Shown in pieces: positions 55,493 through 64,000 of a DNA stretch of 64,000 bases. The notes beneath the pieces were generated by a model, which searched no databases, was not told where the DNA came from, and saw only the letters and a program-made list of their open reading frames with translations. Both the position numbers and the translations under genes were made by a program. The stretch's first letter is position 1. Each line of letters starts with the position of its first letter. Source of the stretch: Protea cynaroides (Eukaryota > Streptophyta > Magnoliopsida > Proteales > Proteaceae); assembly GCA_028583415.1 (NCBI GenBank), contig CM053276.1, positions 7,470,663 through 7,534,662 of the forward strand, in the 5' to 3' direction.

Positions 55493-55632
55493 GATGTTGA
55501 TGCGGAGTTACACTATGGATGATTATGTGAACGCTCCGACGTATGGAGGTGTAGGCTGCTCTGGATGTACAAGCGGGGGGAGGGCGAGCATGATGCTTCA
55601 TGCGAGTGCCCTTTCTGCGTGTACTGTGATGG
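55493..55632 (+). pseudogene. Small LTR ORF, broken copy in G5
   Basis: Recognisable TMDDYVNAPTYGG and HDASCECPFCVY codons, but an inserted base near the GCGGAGTTAC start and others in the middle disrupt the frame, and the usual stop is missing. Confidence 0.5.
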
Positions 55633-55920
55633 ATTTTTATTTATTTAATTTCCTTATTTTTTATTGGATTAAAGGGATGTAAAAGATATTTATTTTATGT
55701 GTTTGAATTTGGATAATGGAATAATTATTTAAATTATCAATAGATACTCAGTTCATTCTATTTAAAGTCTTCCGCTGTATATTCATATTCGATTGTGGTT
55801 ATGTGTAATTGGTTTGTATGGGTGGACCACGGCCTATTCGAGATCCTCGGTGTGAACCGTTGGTTCGATGACGGTTCACTCACACCATTCCGGTTGGATC
55901 GGAATTGGTGTGTGACAACT

Positions 55921-55932
55921 TGGTATCAGAGC
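55921..55932 (+). other. G5 primer binding site (initiator tRNA-Met)
   Basis: TGGTATCAGAGC, exact, three bases after the LTR end. Confidence 0.94.
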
Positions 55933-56006
55933 TCTCGGGCTCTGTTCCAACAAACCATGTTGCACTTAACTGAGTCGATGAACTGAGTTAGGAAAAATTA
56001 AAAATC

Positions 56007-56923
56007 TTAATACAAACGCAGGGCGAGCCTCCCAAGTGGACGAGGGCGAGCCTCCAACTCATCGTCACTAACCGGCAGATCGACCATCTGCATCCTCTGT
56101 ATCGCATCCCAGTCGATGTCAGAGGTCATGGTGTCCTCGACGGCTACCTCGCCTCTGAAACTCATGCCCAGACGGCGAAGAAGGAAAGTGACGAGACGGC
56201 CATAGGGAAGGTTGCTGGCCCGATCGGCCATGGCCGCTCGTTGCATAGTCCGGATGATGAGGTAAGGAAGTGAAATCCGCTCCCCTGTGCAGACGCAATA
56301 GGTGACGTACTGGGTGAGCTGGGACAACTCATTGTAGTGGCCGCTCTGGGGCACTATATCGTGCTGAATAATGCGACTGTAGACCCGAGGTATGGGTCTC
56401 AAGCTAGCTGCCTTCATAGGAGCCCAAGGGTTGAGGATCTGATGCGCTATCTCCCGACGCAAATCATCAGTCAAGTAACCTTTCGCCTTGGGGGCGCAGT
56501 ACACCAAATCTCCATCATTGGGAACCCCAAGCAGATCAGCCAACCGGTGGGTGTTGAAGGAAATATGTACACCCGGACGTAGCCGGTGATGCGTAGATCC
56601 TTACACTGGTTCGGGTCTTCGACATCCCCTTCGAGTTCCAAATTTGCATAAAAGTGCTTGACCAGGTTAGGGCGTGTGGTCTCTGTGTAGGAAATAACCG
56701 GCAACCAACCTAGAGCGCCAAAAGCCGTCTCTACATTGAACCGGTGCAGTTGTTCCACGTTGACCCGGCGCCCGGATTCAATACTCTTATTATCAAACCA
56801 TGAAAACCGAGCTTGAGCTTCCAAGGAGCGAAACCATAGCTCATCTAGCTGAGGAACTGGCGGAGAGGGAACCCGAGAACTAGAACCATGTGAGCGTTTC
56901 CCGAGAGTGCGTCTGGGAGCCAT
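56007..56923 (-). pseudogene. Antisense ORF in G5 leader: 'putative plant transposon protein' family
   Basis: Two overlapping minus-strand frames (56471-56923, 150 residues from ATG; 56007-56543, 178 residues), broken by one frame shift near 56540. Opens MAPRRTLGKRSHGSS, then SLEAQARFSWFDNKSIESGR, HFYANLELEGD, DLLGVPNDGDLVY, PRVYSRIIQHDIVPQSGHYN and SNLPYGRLVTFLLRRLG. These match the plant family often annotated as putative plant transposon protein (Transposase_32), found in plant LTR elements, function unknown. The last residues (ALRLY) are encoded by ordinary gypsy leader, so the gene was truncated when captured. Confidence 0.75.
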
Positions 56924-57514
56924 TTAAAATCTGCAAAACAAAAGAAAACAAAATAAAAAGTTAGAAATTTTCGAAATTTCGGCAGCTATAAATTGGGAAA
57001 AAGCCTCGAACTCACCCAAAAACATGGGGAGGAGGACTTACGTAACCCCCACACTCTTCGACAAACCAATCACAAGCAATTATAATAAGAAATTTCGAGA
57101 ATTTGAGAAAAATCAAGAAATTTCGAATTTTTTTGAAAAACCTAGGTTAAAAAGTGTAAAAATTCGATTTTTATCAAAACCTTTCAGTGGAACCCCAAAC
57201 TAGTTGAGGGCTTTTGCTCTTGGGGGTCCCTAAACCCTTTCCAAGCCGAAGGAAAAGAATTCCTACGGTTAAATCATCTCGAACAAAGAAAAACCTAAAT
57301 TTCTACATATAGACAATATGGAAAAACTTGTAAAATATGAGAGAGAGGGAGGAGACCTACCTGGATACGATGTTCTAGCTTTTGAATGGAAGAAATCGGC
57401 TTCTAAGAGTACCGGCCGAACTGTAGCAACTCAGTTGGGCAGAGAGGAATCGCCACCGGAGAGGAAGAAGAAAGAAAAAGTGAGAAATTCTCACTTTTTC
57501 GCGATTTTAAAGCC
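56924..57514. other. Upstream part of the captured segment in G5 leader
   Basis: AT-rich sequence with GAAATTTCG words, upstream of the antisense ORF on its own strand, so it could hold that ORF's 5' UTR or promoter. No other gene is supported. The plus-strand frame 57318-57770 runs into the motif cluster and looks fortuitous. Confidence 0.45.
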
Positions 57515-57775
57515 ATTTTGGGCATACCGGTCGACGGTTATGCCTATACCGGTATCACCCCAGGTGTGCGACTGCTATGTCTCGGTCAGAAAAAATTTTC
57601 TGACCGGTCGACTATACTGGTCGCAACACTGTATACAGAGTGTCGACCGGTATCTCCTAGACATGCGACTGGTATATCTCGGCCAGAAATTGAATTCTGA
57701 CCGGTCGACTATACCGGCCACATACTGTCCCACAGGGGTGCGACCGGTATGTTGCAACCGATCCAAATAAAATAG
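57515..57775. repeat. ACCGGT/GTCGAC motif cluster before G5 gag
   Basis: About ten copies or near copies of ACCGGT, GACCGGTCGAC and GCGACTGGTAT within 260 bp, resembling the clusters in the A-type LTRs but located in the internal region. It lies between the antisense ORF's upstream side and the gag start. Confidence 0.75.
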
Positions 57776-57781
57776 TCTGAG

Positions 57782-58718
57782 ATGGCAGGCGGAAATGGTC
57801 GAAGGGGGCGAAAGCGTCATCAGGCCAGGATGCGCCTAGAAGAAGAACAAGCTTCGAACAAGACCAGGTTAGAGAACCTAGTCCCTGAAGTGGAGGAGGA
57901 ACAGGTCCCCGAGGTACCGACAAATTTACCCGCCCACCTCACGGGAATTCTAAGACCATTGTTACAAACTTGGTCTACCGGCTGGAAACACGCCTGAGTC
58001 AGGAGGAATTAATACTACCCAACCGATGCAGAGTAGCCCAAGGCCGAGGGGCCAAACACAGAACATACCACCACCGCATCGGTTTCCGTCGCCTTCTGCG
58101 TATCCGGGAGCGTATCCGTATCCACCACCATGGTACGGAGCAGACACACAGAGACAGCATGATCTGAGCAGGTCCGTGGACAGATTCTTGAAGTTGAAAC
58201 CTTCACCGTTCACAGGCAGGACAGGGAAACCATTGTGGCAGCACAGTGGGTTTCTGAAATGGAAAAGAACTTTCGACTGATGACTTGCACTGAGGAGGAG
58301 AAGGTTCTGTTTGCCACTCACATCTTGAGAAGACGCAAATGCTTGGTGGAATTCTACACGGGCATATCTGGAGAATAAGTATACCCTGATCGATTGGGAA
58401 GTGTTTAAAGTGGCCTTCTTCGACAAATACTTTCCGAAGAGCTTCAGAGATCAAATGGAGAGGGAGTTTCTCAATCTGCAGCAGGCTCAGTCGACCGTAG
58501 ATGCTTATCAGCAGAGGTACGAAGAGCTGTTCTTCTTCGCACCAGCCAGTATGCAGGAGGAGGAGACCAAGACACGTAGGTTCACCATGGGACTACGTGA
58601 AAGCATCAGAGAGCACCTTTTGGGTCTGGACAAGAAGACTTACAATGAGGCGGTGCAGGTTGCGAGGGTGATAGAGTCCAACAGGAGGGACAACTTCTTC
58701 GCCGGAACGGGGGAGTGA
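57782..58718 (+). pseudogene. G5 gag
   Basis: Starts MAGGNGRRGRKRHQARMR like G1. Frame shifts near 57985, 58130 and 58320 divide it. The readable parts are YPYPPPWYGADTQRQHDLS, FLKLKPSPFTGRTGKP, FFDKYFPKSFRDQMEREF (58401 onward, 105-residue frame), AQSTVDAYQQRYEELFFFAP and VARVIESNRR. This is the retrotransposon gag core that forms the capsid. It corresponds to G1 gag in length and order. Confidence 0.88.
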
Positions 58719-58856
58719 AGAGATCTGGGTGAGAGCTCGCGTGGCGGTAATACTAGACCATTCCGCCCATACAGGGCGTGACCGCTCACAGCACCTGCGA
58801 GAAATAACCTGGCACCACCTGTTCCACAGTTCTCTAGACCCAACCCAAATATTAAA

Positions 58857-58898
58857 TGTTATAACTGTCAGCAGCTGGGACATGTTGCAAGGAACTGC
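58857..58898 (+). pseudogene. G5 gag zinc knuckle (CCHC)
   Basis: CYNCQQLGHVARNC, a perfect C-x2-C-x4-H-x4-C knuckle that would bind RNA in the gag nucleocapsid. It is intact here, in contrast to G1. The frame before it is broken. Confidence 0.92.
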
Positions 58899-59079
58899 AC
58901 TCTACCTAAGAAGCAAGCTCCCCAGCAAGGAAGAGTTTATGCGGTCACCACTGAAGAGGCAGCCGCATCACCTGATGTGGTAACTGGTACGACTCTATCC
59001 CTTACTATTTGGTTTATTCTTTCAGTTGCATGAGAATGTAGAACTAAGGGGCAATACATTCCAGGGATTGTAAATGTAG

Positions 59080-59408
59080 CTGGTTTACCCGCCAGAGTAT
59101 TATTTGACTCTGGGGCCACGCACTCCTTTGTTTCTGTTTCTTTTGGGAAGCGAATGGAGTTACCAATCAAGCAATTGAATCCAAGCTTGATAGTTCGCTC
59201 TCCACTAGGAGTCGAAGTGGCTTTGACCAAGTATTATGGATCATGTACTGTATGTATTGAGGGCCGAGACTTAGAAGCAAGCCTAGTAATACTTGAGATG
59301 ACAGACTTTGATGTCATTTTGGGGATGGATTGGCTAGGCCATCATTCGGCCGTCCTATTATGTGGTGAAAGGAAGCTTGTGCTTACTGACAAAGAGGGAA
59401 GGGAATAG
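59080..59408 (+). pseudogene. G5 aspartic protease
   Basis: Active-site phrase FDSGATHSFVSVSFGKRMEL (Asp at 59105-59107), then LIVRSPLGVEVAL, FDVILGMDWLGHHSAVLLCG and ERKLVLTDKEGRE, ending at TAG (59406-59408). G1 continues in frame here, so the stop is a lesion. The protease would process the polyprotein. Confidence 0.88.
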
Positions 59409-59414
59409 AGTTTC

Positions 59415-60629
59415 GTGGGGATCAAGCTATCCAGGAAGCGGAAGCTGATCCTCTCCGCCCTAAAAACTAAGAGATGTTTGGAGAAAGGGGGAGTGGGTTA
59501 TCTCGTTTCTGTAGTCGATCTCACGGCAGAGTCATTCAAGATGGAAGATATAGATGTGGTTCAGGAGTTTCCAGATGTATTTCCAGAAGATCTCCCAGGT
59601 TTACCACCAGACAAGGCTACAGAATTTGTGATAGACCTTATGCCAGGTTCGGCGCCGGTGTCTAAAGCGCCATACAGGATGGCCCCGACCGAGTTAAAGG
59701 AGTTGAAGACCCAATTACAAGAATTGCTGGATAAGGGCTTCATACGACCTAGTATATCGCCTTGGGGAGCACCTGTACTATTTGTCAAGAAGAAGGATGG
59801 AAGTGTACGGCTGTGTATTGACTACCGTGAGCTGAACAAGTTGACGATCAAGAATCGATATCCTTTGCCTAGGATCGATGATCTGTTCGATCAGCTGCAG
59901 GGTGCAAAGGTTTTCTCGAAGATCGATCTCCGATCGGGGTATCACCAATTGAAGATCAAGGCTAGAGATATTCCGAAGACTACTTTCAGGACGAGGTATG
60001 GGCATTATGAGTTTCTAGTTATGTCTTTCGGGTTGACCAATGCTCCAGCGTCGTTTATGGAACTGATGAACCGAGTGTTTCATGATATGTTGGACACTTC
60101 GGTCATCGTATTCATCGATGACATATTGATTTACTCTAAGGACATGGAGACTCATACAGTGCATTTGAGGGCAGCCCTACAACGGCTGAGGGATGTGAAG
60201 CTTTATGCAAAATTCAAGAAGTGTGAGTTTTGGCTGAAGGAAGTGGCTTTCTTGGGCCATGTTGTATCTGAAGACGGTATCAAGGTTGATCCAAGCAAGA
60301 TAGCTACTATAGTAGGATGGGAAACACCAAAATCTATTGCGGAGATTCGTAGTTTCCTTGGGTTGGCTGGTTATTATAGAAGATTCGTGGAAGATTACTC
60401 CAGGATCGCTGTTCCACTCACCAGATTGACCAAGAAGGGAGAAAAATTCATATGGATAGATGAGTGCGAGAAGTGCTTTCAGACTTTGAAGTCAAGACTA
60501 GTCTCTGCACCTATCTTGGCCATCCCAGAACCAAGCGTACCGTTTACCTTATACACGGATGCTTCGGGGTTGGGTATTGGGTGTGTATTGATGCAAGGAG
60601 AACAGGTGATTGCTTACGCATCAAGATAG
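59415..60629 (+). pseudogene. G5 reverse transcriptase and start of RNase H
   Basis: A 404-residue open frame. CLEKGGVGYLVSVVDL linker, RT blocks APYRMAPTELKELK, LLDKGFIRPSISPWGAP, VRLCIDYRELNKLTIKNRYP, KIDLRSGYHQLKIK, SFGLTNAPASFMELMNR, the catalytic FIDDILIYSKD (60111-60128), and LGLAGYYRRFVEDYSR. RNase H begins with LYTDASGLGIGCVLMQG. The frame ends at TAG 60627-60629 where G4 has CAG (ASRQLKE), a C-to-T change. All RT motifs look intact. Confidence 0.93.
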
Positions 60630-61640
60630 TTAAAAGAGTATGAGAAGAACTATCCTACGCATGACTTGGAGCTAGCAGCGGTTATACATGCAATCAATAC
60701 TTGGAGACACTACTTGTACGTTGAGAAGTTTCAGATCAAGTCAGATCACAAGAGCTTAACTTATCTCTTAACTCAGAAGGATCTGAATATGAGACAGAGG
60801 AGATGGCTGGAATTGTTAAAAGATTATGATTGCGACATCCAGTACCATCCGGGTAAAGCAAATGTGGTGGCTGACGCCTTAAGCAGAAAGTGGGCATCGA
60901 AACCTGAGGCAGGACCAAGTACAAATGCTGCATTGTGTGCGGCAGCCTCTAGTTCAATGGAAATTGATGAAGAACATATTATCGAAACTGCAGAAGATCC
61001 AGTCGAGCAAGGCTTGATTCATAAGTTCACTATGATGTTCGCCGCATTGAAGATCTCACCGGGTCTAATTGATGAAGTCAAGATAGCAATCCTACAGGAT
61101 CCATATCTCAAGACAGTGCAGGAAGACTTAGAGAAGGGTACGTGCAATCCTGACTTTACCTTGGAATCAGACAAAGTACTCAAGTATCGCGGACGGCTAT
61201 GTATACCTGAGAGCGAAGACTGCGATATCAGAGGTCGAATTATGACTGAAGCTCATTACACTCCATATTCGGTACATCCAGGAAGTACCAAGATGTACCA
61301 TGATCTAAGAAGACTATATTGGTGGAGGGGTATTAAAGCAGATATAGCTCGTTTCGTGTTCCAATGTCTGAATTGTCAACAAGTTAAAGCGGAAAGGCAA
61401 AGACCCGCAGGTTTACTACAGCCGTTACCAGAACCTGCATGGAAATGGGATTGTATCACCATGGATTTCGTCACTGGCCTACCTTTGACACCAAGGTCAG
61501 TGGATGCAGTTTGGGTTATAGTAGATCGACTCACCAAGACAGCTCGATTTATTGCGGTCAGACCTCAGTATACCATGGAGAAACTGGCCAAGTTATATGT
61601 TGATAATATAGTCAGACTTCATGGCGTTCCAGAGTATAGT
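60630..61640 (+). pseudogene. G5 RNase H and integrase N-terminal half
   Basis: Continues in the same frame after the TAG: LKEYEKNYPTHDLELAAV, IKSDHKSLTYLL, RQRRWLELLKDYDCDIQYHP, VVADALSRK. Integrase HHCC region HYTPYSVHPGSTKMYHDL to CLNCQQVKAERQRP, and core start WDCITMDFVTGLP. The frame is lost near 61632 (GVPEYSIRR instead of GVxESIVSD), so the downstream residues of the 386-residue open frame are out of phase. Confidence 0.92.
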
Positions 61641-62541
61641 ATCCGACGGAGATCCCCGTTTTACATCAAAGTTCCGGGAAGGATTACGGAAAGCTATGGG
61701 AACCAAGTTGAAGTTCAGGTACATCTTTTCATCCTCGAGACCGGACGGACAGTCAGAGCGAACTATTCAAATTTTGGAAGATATGCTCCGAGCTTGTGCA
61801 TTAGATTTCAAAGGAGCTTGGGATGAGAAGCTAACACTTATCGAGTTTGCTTACAACAACAGTTATCAGGCTACAATTCAGATGGCCCCGTATGAAGCAC
61901 TCTATGGGAAGAAGTGTCATACACCTCTGTTATGGAATGAAGTGGGGGAAAGAAGAATTGTAGGACCAGAGTTTGTTGAAGAAATTTGTCGAGTGATTGA
62001 TCAGATCAAAGAGAGAATAAAGACAGCTCAAGTTCGACAAAAGCACTATGCGGATAATCGACGTCGAGATCTGGAGTTTGCAGTGGGTGACAAAGTATTC
62101 TTGAAGGTGTCACCGGTGCGAGGTCTGAAACGGTTTGGTAAGAAGGGGAAGCTATGCCCCAGGTATGTGGGACCATATGAGATATTGAATCGACGTGGTA
62201 ATGTAGCATATCAATTGGCTCTACCACCATCTATGTCTAGCGTTCATAATGTGTTTCATGTATCATTACTGAAGAAGTATGTCAGAGATCCATCGCATAT
62301 CTTGAGCGTTGATCCTCCAGACTTGACTGAAGACTTAACTTTCGAAGTGGTGCCTGTAATGCTCTCAAGCCGAAAAGTTCAGCAACTTCGAACCAAGGAT
62401 ATCCACTATGTGAAGGTGCATTGGAGAAGCCAAAATGTGGAGGAAATTACTTGGGAAGAAGAGAGTGCGATGAGGAAGGAGTACCCTAACCTTTTTTACG
62501 ATCAAGGTACGTTCAAATTTCAAGGCCGAAATTTCTTTTAA
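61621..62541 (+). pseudogene. G5 integrase C-terminal half and chromodomain
   Basis: A 306-residue frame in a different phase from the preceding part. SIVSDGDPRFTSKFREG (second catalytic Asp), DGQSERTIQILEDML (Glu), and AYNNSYQATIQMAPYEALYG. GPY/F module RYVGPYEILNRRG with LPPSMSSVHNVFHVSLLKK. Chromodomain tail KDIHYVKVHWRSQNVEEITW and ESAMRKEYPNLF. A small shift is also visible near the FHPQTD position (read RYIFSSSRPDGQ). Confidence 0.92.
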
Positions 62542-62607
62542 GGGTGGGGGAGTTGTAGTACCTACATGCAAATTTCGGGACGAAATTTCTTTTAAGGGTG
62601 GTGGAGT
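62538..62607 (+). other. G5 duplicated polypurine tracts
   Basis: TTTTAAGGGTGGGGGAGT (62536-62553) and TTTTAAGGGTGGTGGAGT (62590-62607), 54 bp apart. They are followed by TGTAGTACC and TGTAAGACC respectively. The 5' LTR of this element begins at the second type. Confidence 0.88.
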
Positions 62608-64000
62608 TGTAAGACCCGCACTCTGAAAACCCGGTCTAACCTTGGTTTTGTGTCGTGACAGGTCTTCCGATCATCACCGAGCCAGACGGGGCAAGCGGAT
62701 AACAAATAGGTACGAAATCGGACCGAAGTCGACCAATTATACCTGATTTTAGGTATACCGGTCGATGGTACCGGTCGATCGGTATGGCCTGCACAGCTAT
62801 GTGCGGGAATTTAGAAATTTGTCTCTACGGGTCCCGCTTACCTGATTTCGAATCCTAGAAGTTTCCTAATCCTAGTAGGGTTACTAAACCCTATTTCTAG
62901 CCTATAAATACACCCTTAAGCCTTCTCAAATCCTTTCCATTGTCTCTCACAAACCCTAGAGAAGAGAAAGAGCTTGGAAAGGAGAAGGAGCTAGGAAGAA
63001 GAAGGAGGTGCCGCCATTATCGTTTGACGAAGCTCACGCTACGCCTGTCAACGGTAAGTGCTTGAATCCATCTTCTTATTCTGTGTTAGTTGTGTGGGTG
63101 GATCAATACCATGCAAAGTAGGTATTGATCTAAAACCCTAAATTGGCTAATAAACCCTAAGTTGCCGTCAAACCCTAGATTCGAGTTTCGAGATGATATT
63201 CATCGAAACGAGACTTGAATGAGTTGGGAATAACTCTAACTCAAAGCCTAGACTTAGAATGGATAGGAGAAACCCTGAAAATCCATGGAGGATGATCGAC
63301 GGCAGTCGAAGAACCCATGTATGGTCTTCCGGGGACATACCGGTCGACTATACCGGTTGCACATAGTGCGACGGTATGTTGCGACCGCTACCTCTCGAGG
63401 GTTATCTGTGGGGGACCGGCTGACCATACCGGTCGCCAGTCTTTCCCACAGAGCTGTGACCGGTATATGCCACCGGTCAGCTCTGTGAGGGTATTTGTAA
63501 CCCTGTTGGTTTTCGACCAACGTGAAACCCTAAACAATATATTCTAATGAAACCCTAATAATATTGTAGGACTTTGTGACATATCGTTTGGATCTTACGA
63601 CGTGGAGCAAGTTATCGAACGAGCGTCAGGTAAGGGAATCTGACCTAAACCTAATAATTAATGGACAGTAAATCGTTGTTAATCAGTGAATATCTATGAT
63701 GTGATGTTTGTGCATATTCACATGCCATCCTTTACTTTCAGTTATTATTACTGTTCATGCATTTATAGGATGTGATTGTTAGGCATGTGATTGTTTTCGT
63801 TGGTGTGTGGAGTGGGGCATGGGCCTGGGATCGCTCTTTACACTGACACCTTTTGTAGTATTCTGTCTTAACATGCTTGGTACGGGTGGGGGTATCGGGA
63901 AGGTCGTGGTACGGTGGTCTCCGATATTGATGTTGTCCCGGCCATTGTTATGTGATACTGAGGATTCCGAGTCGACGCTGGCTTGTCCACGATGCTTTAG
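62608..64000 (+). repeat. G5 3' LTR (partial, window end)
   Basis: Matches the 5' LTR from its first base, with scattered substitutions and a small deletion in the ACCGGT cluster (near 62775). TATAAATA at 62903-62910, donor ACG/GTAAGT near 63053, exon-like piece near 63571-63630. It is cut by the window about 970 bp before its expected end. Confidence 0.95.

Larger units (their letters stand above)
53555..55917 (+). repeat. G5 5' LTR (subfamily A)
   Basis: 2363 bp, TGTAAGACCCGCACTCTG ... GGTGTGTGACA. Begins directly at TGTAAGACC with copia sequence before it, so it used the downstream polypurine tract. ACCGGT clusters near 53705-53745 and 54295-54450, TATA 53862-53869, splice-like signals listed separately, and repeated modules between 54845 and 55280. 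Confidence 0.95.
53555..64000 (+). mobile_element. G5: nearly full-length Ty3/gypsy chromovirus, 3' LTR runs off the window
   Basis: 5' LTR, iMet PBS, enlarged leader with an antisense ORF, gag, zinc knuckle, protease, RT, RNase H, integrase, chromodomain, duplicated polypurine tract and start of the 3' LTR. It inserted into copia pol; 53550-53554 (TTTAA) is the predicted left duplication, and the right one lies outside the window. Stops and frame shifts in gag and pol make it inactive, but the damage is modest. Confidence 0.93.

Noticed and set aside
57318..57770. A 150-residue plus-strand frame before G5 gag
   Set aside because: Half of it is the ACCGGT motif cluster, which is also open in other phases. 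No domain is visible and the frame does not join gag.

Overview
The window looks like intergenic heterochromatin of a large flowering-plant genome. Almost every base belongs to LTR retrotransposons nested inside one another. I found no intact cellular gene, tRNA, rRNA or CRISPR array. The plant assignment rests on the retroelement types: chromovirus-type Ty3/gypsy elements with initiator-Met primer sites, a Ty1/copia element, very long LTRs ending in ATGGGGTGCTTACA, a hAT-type MITE and a plant-specific 'putative plant transposon protein' ORF. The species cannot be named from the sequence.

Layout. An unidentified old host sequence (1-320, 27133-27901, 37979-about 38250) carries a solo LTR called H1 (321-27127, TSD CACCA). 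H1 contains a gypsy solo LTR (829-3164, TSD GGATA) and a second LTR of its own family, H2 (6122-26028, TSD ATATG). H2 in turn holds a complete minus-strand gypsy element, G1 (7353-19155, TSD GTATC), and a solo LTR (19263-21643, TSD GTCCG). G1 pol is itself split by a solo LTR (10747-13054, TSD TGAGG). This is five insertion levels, each supported by a perfect 5-bp duplication. A decayed plus-strand gypsy element, G2 (27902-37973, TSD GTCAT), follows. Next come a truncated minus-strand relative, G3 (about 38250-39832), fused to a 5'-truncated plus-strand element, G4 (39827-46713), whose pol is split by another solo LTR (40141-42463, TSD ACGGA). A minus-strand copia segment in the unusual order pol-LTR-gag (46714-53554) carries a hAT MITE in its LTR. 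Last is a nearly complete gypsy element, G5 (53555 to past the window end), with a captured antisense ORF in its leader.

The gypsy LTRs belong to one superfamily, Tekay/Del-like chromoviruses by the integrase-linked chromodomain, the initiator-Met PBS and LTRs over 2 kb. They fall into subfamilies A (G1, G4, G5, solo 829-3164) and B (G2, G3, the other three solos). Despite divergence they share a common plan: a cluster of short motifs in U3, a TATA box, an exon-like leader with canonical splice-type signals, a second motif cluster, repeated modules, and a small conserved reading frame of 44-45 codons about 300-400 bases before the LTR end. Motif clusters sit at the same places in A and B but use different words (ACCGGT in A, GGGTCGA/GGGTCGCA in B).

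The small LTR reading frame, the motif arrays, a duplicated polypurine tract that moves the LTR boundary, and the antisense ORF are the most unusual features. Coordinates of LTR ends come from TG...CA ends plus target-site duplications read directly. Divergence values were judged by eye only.
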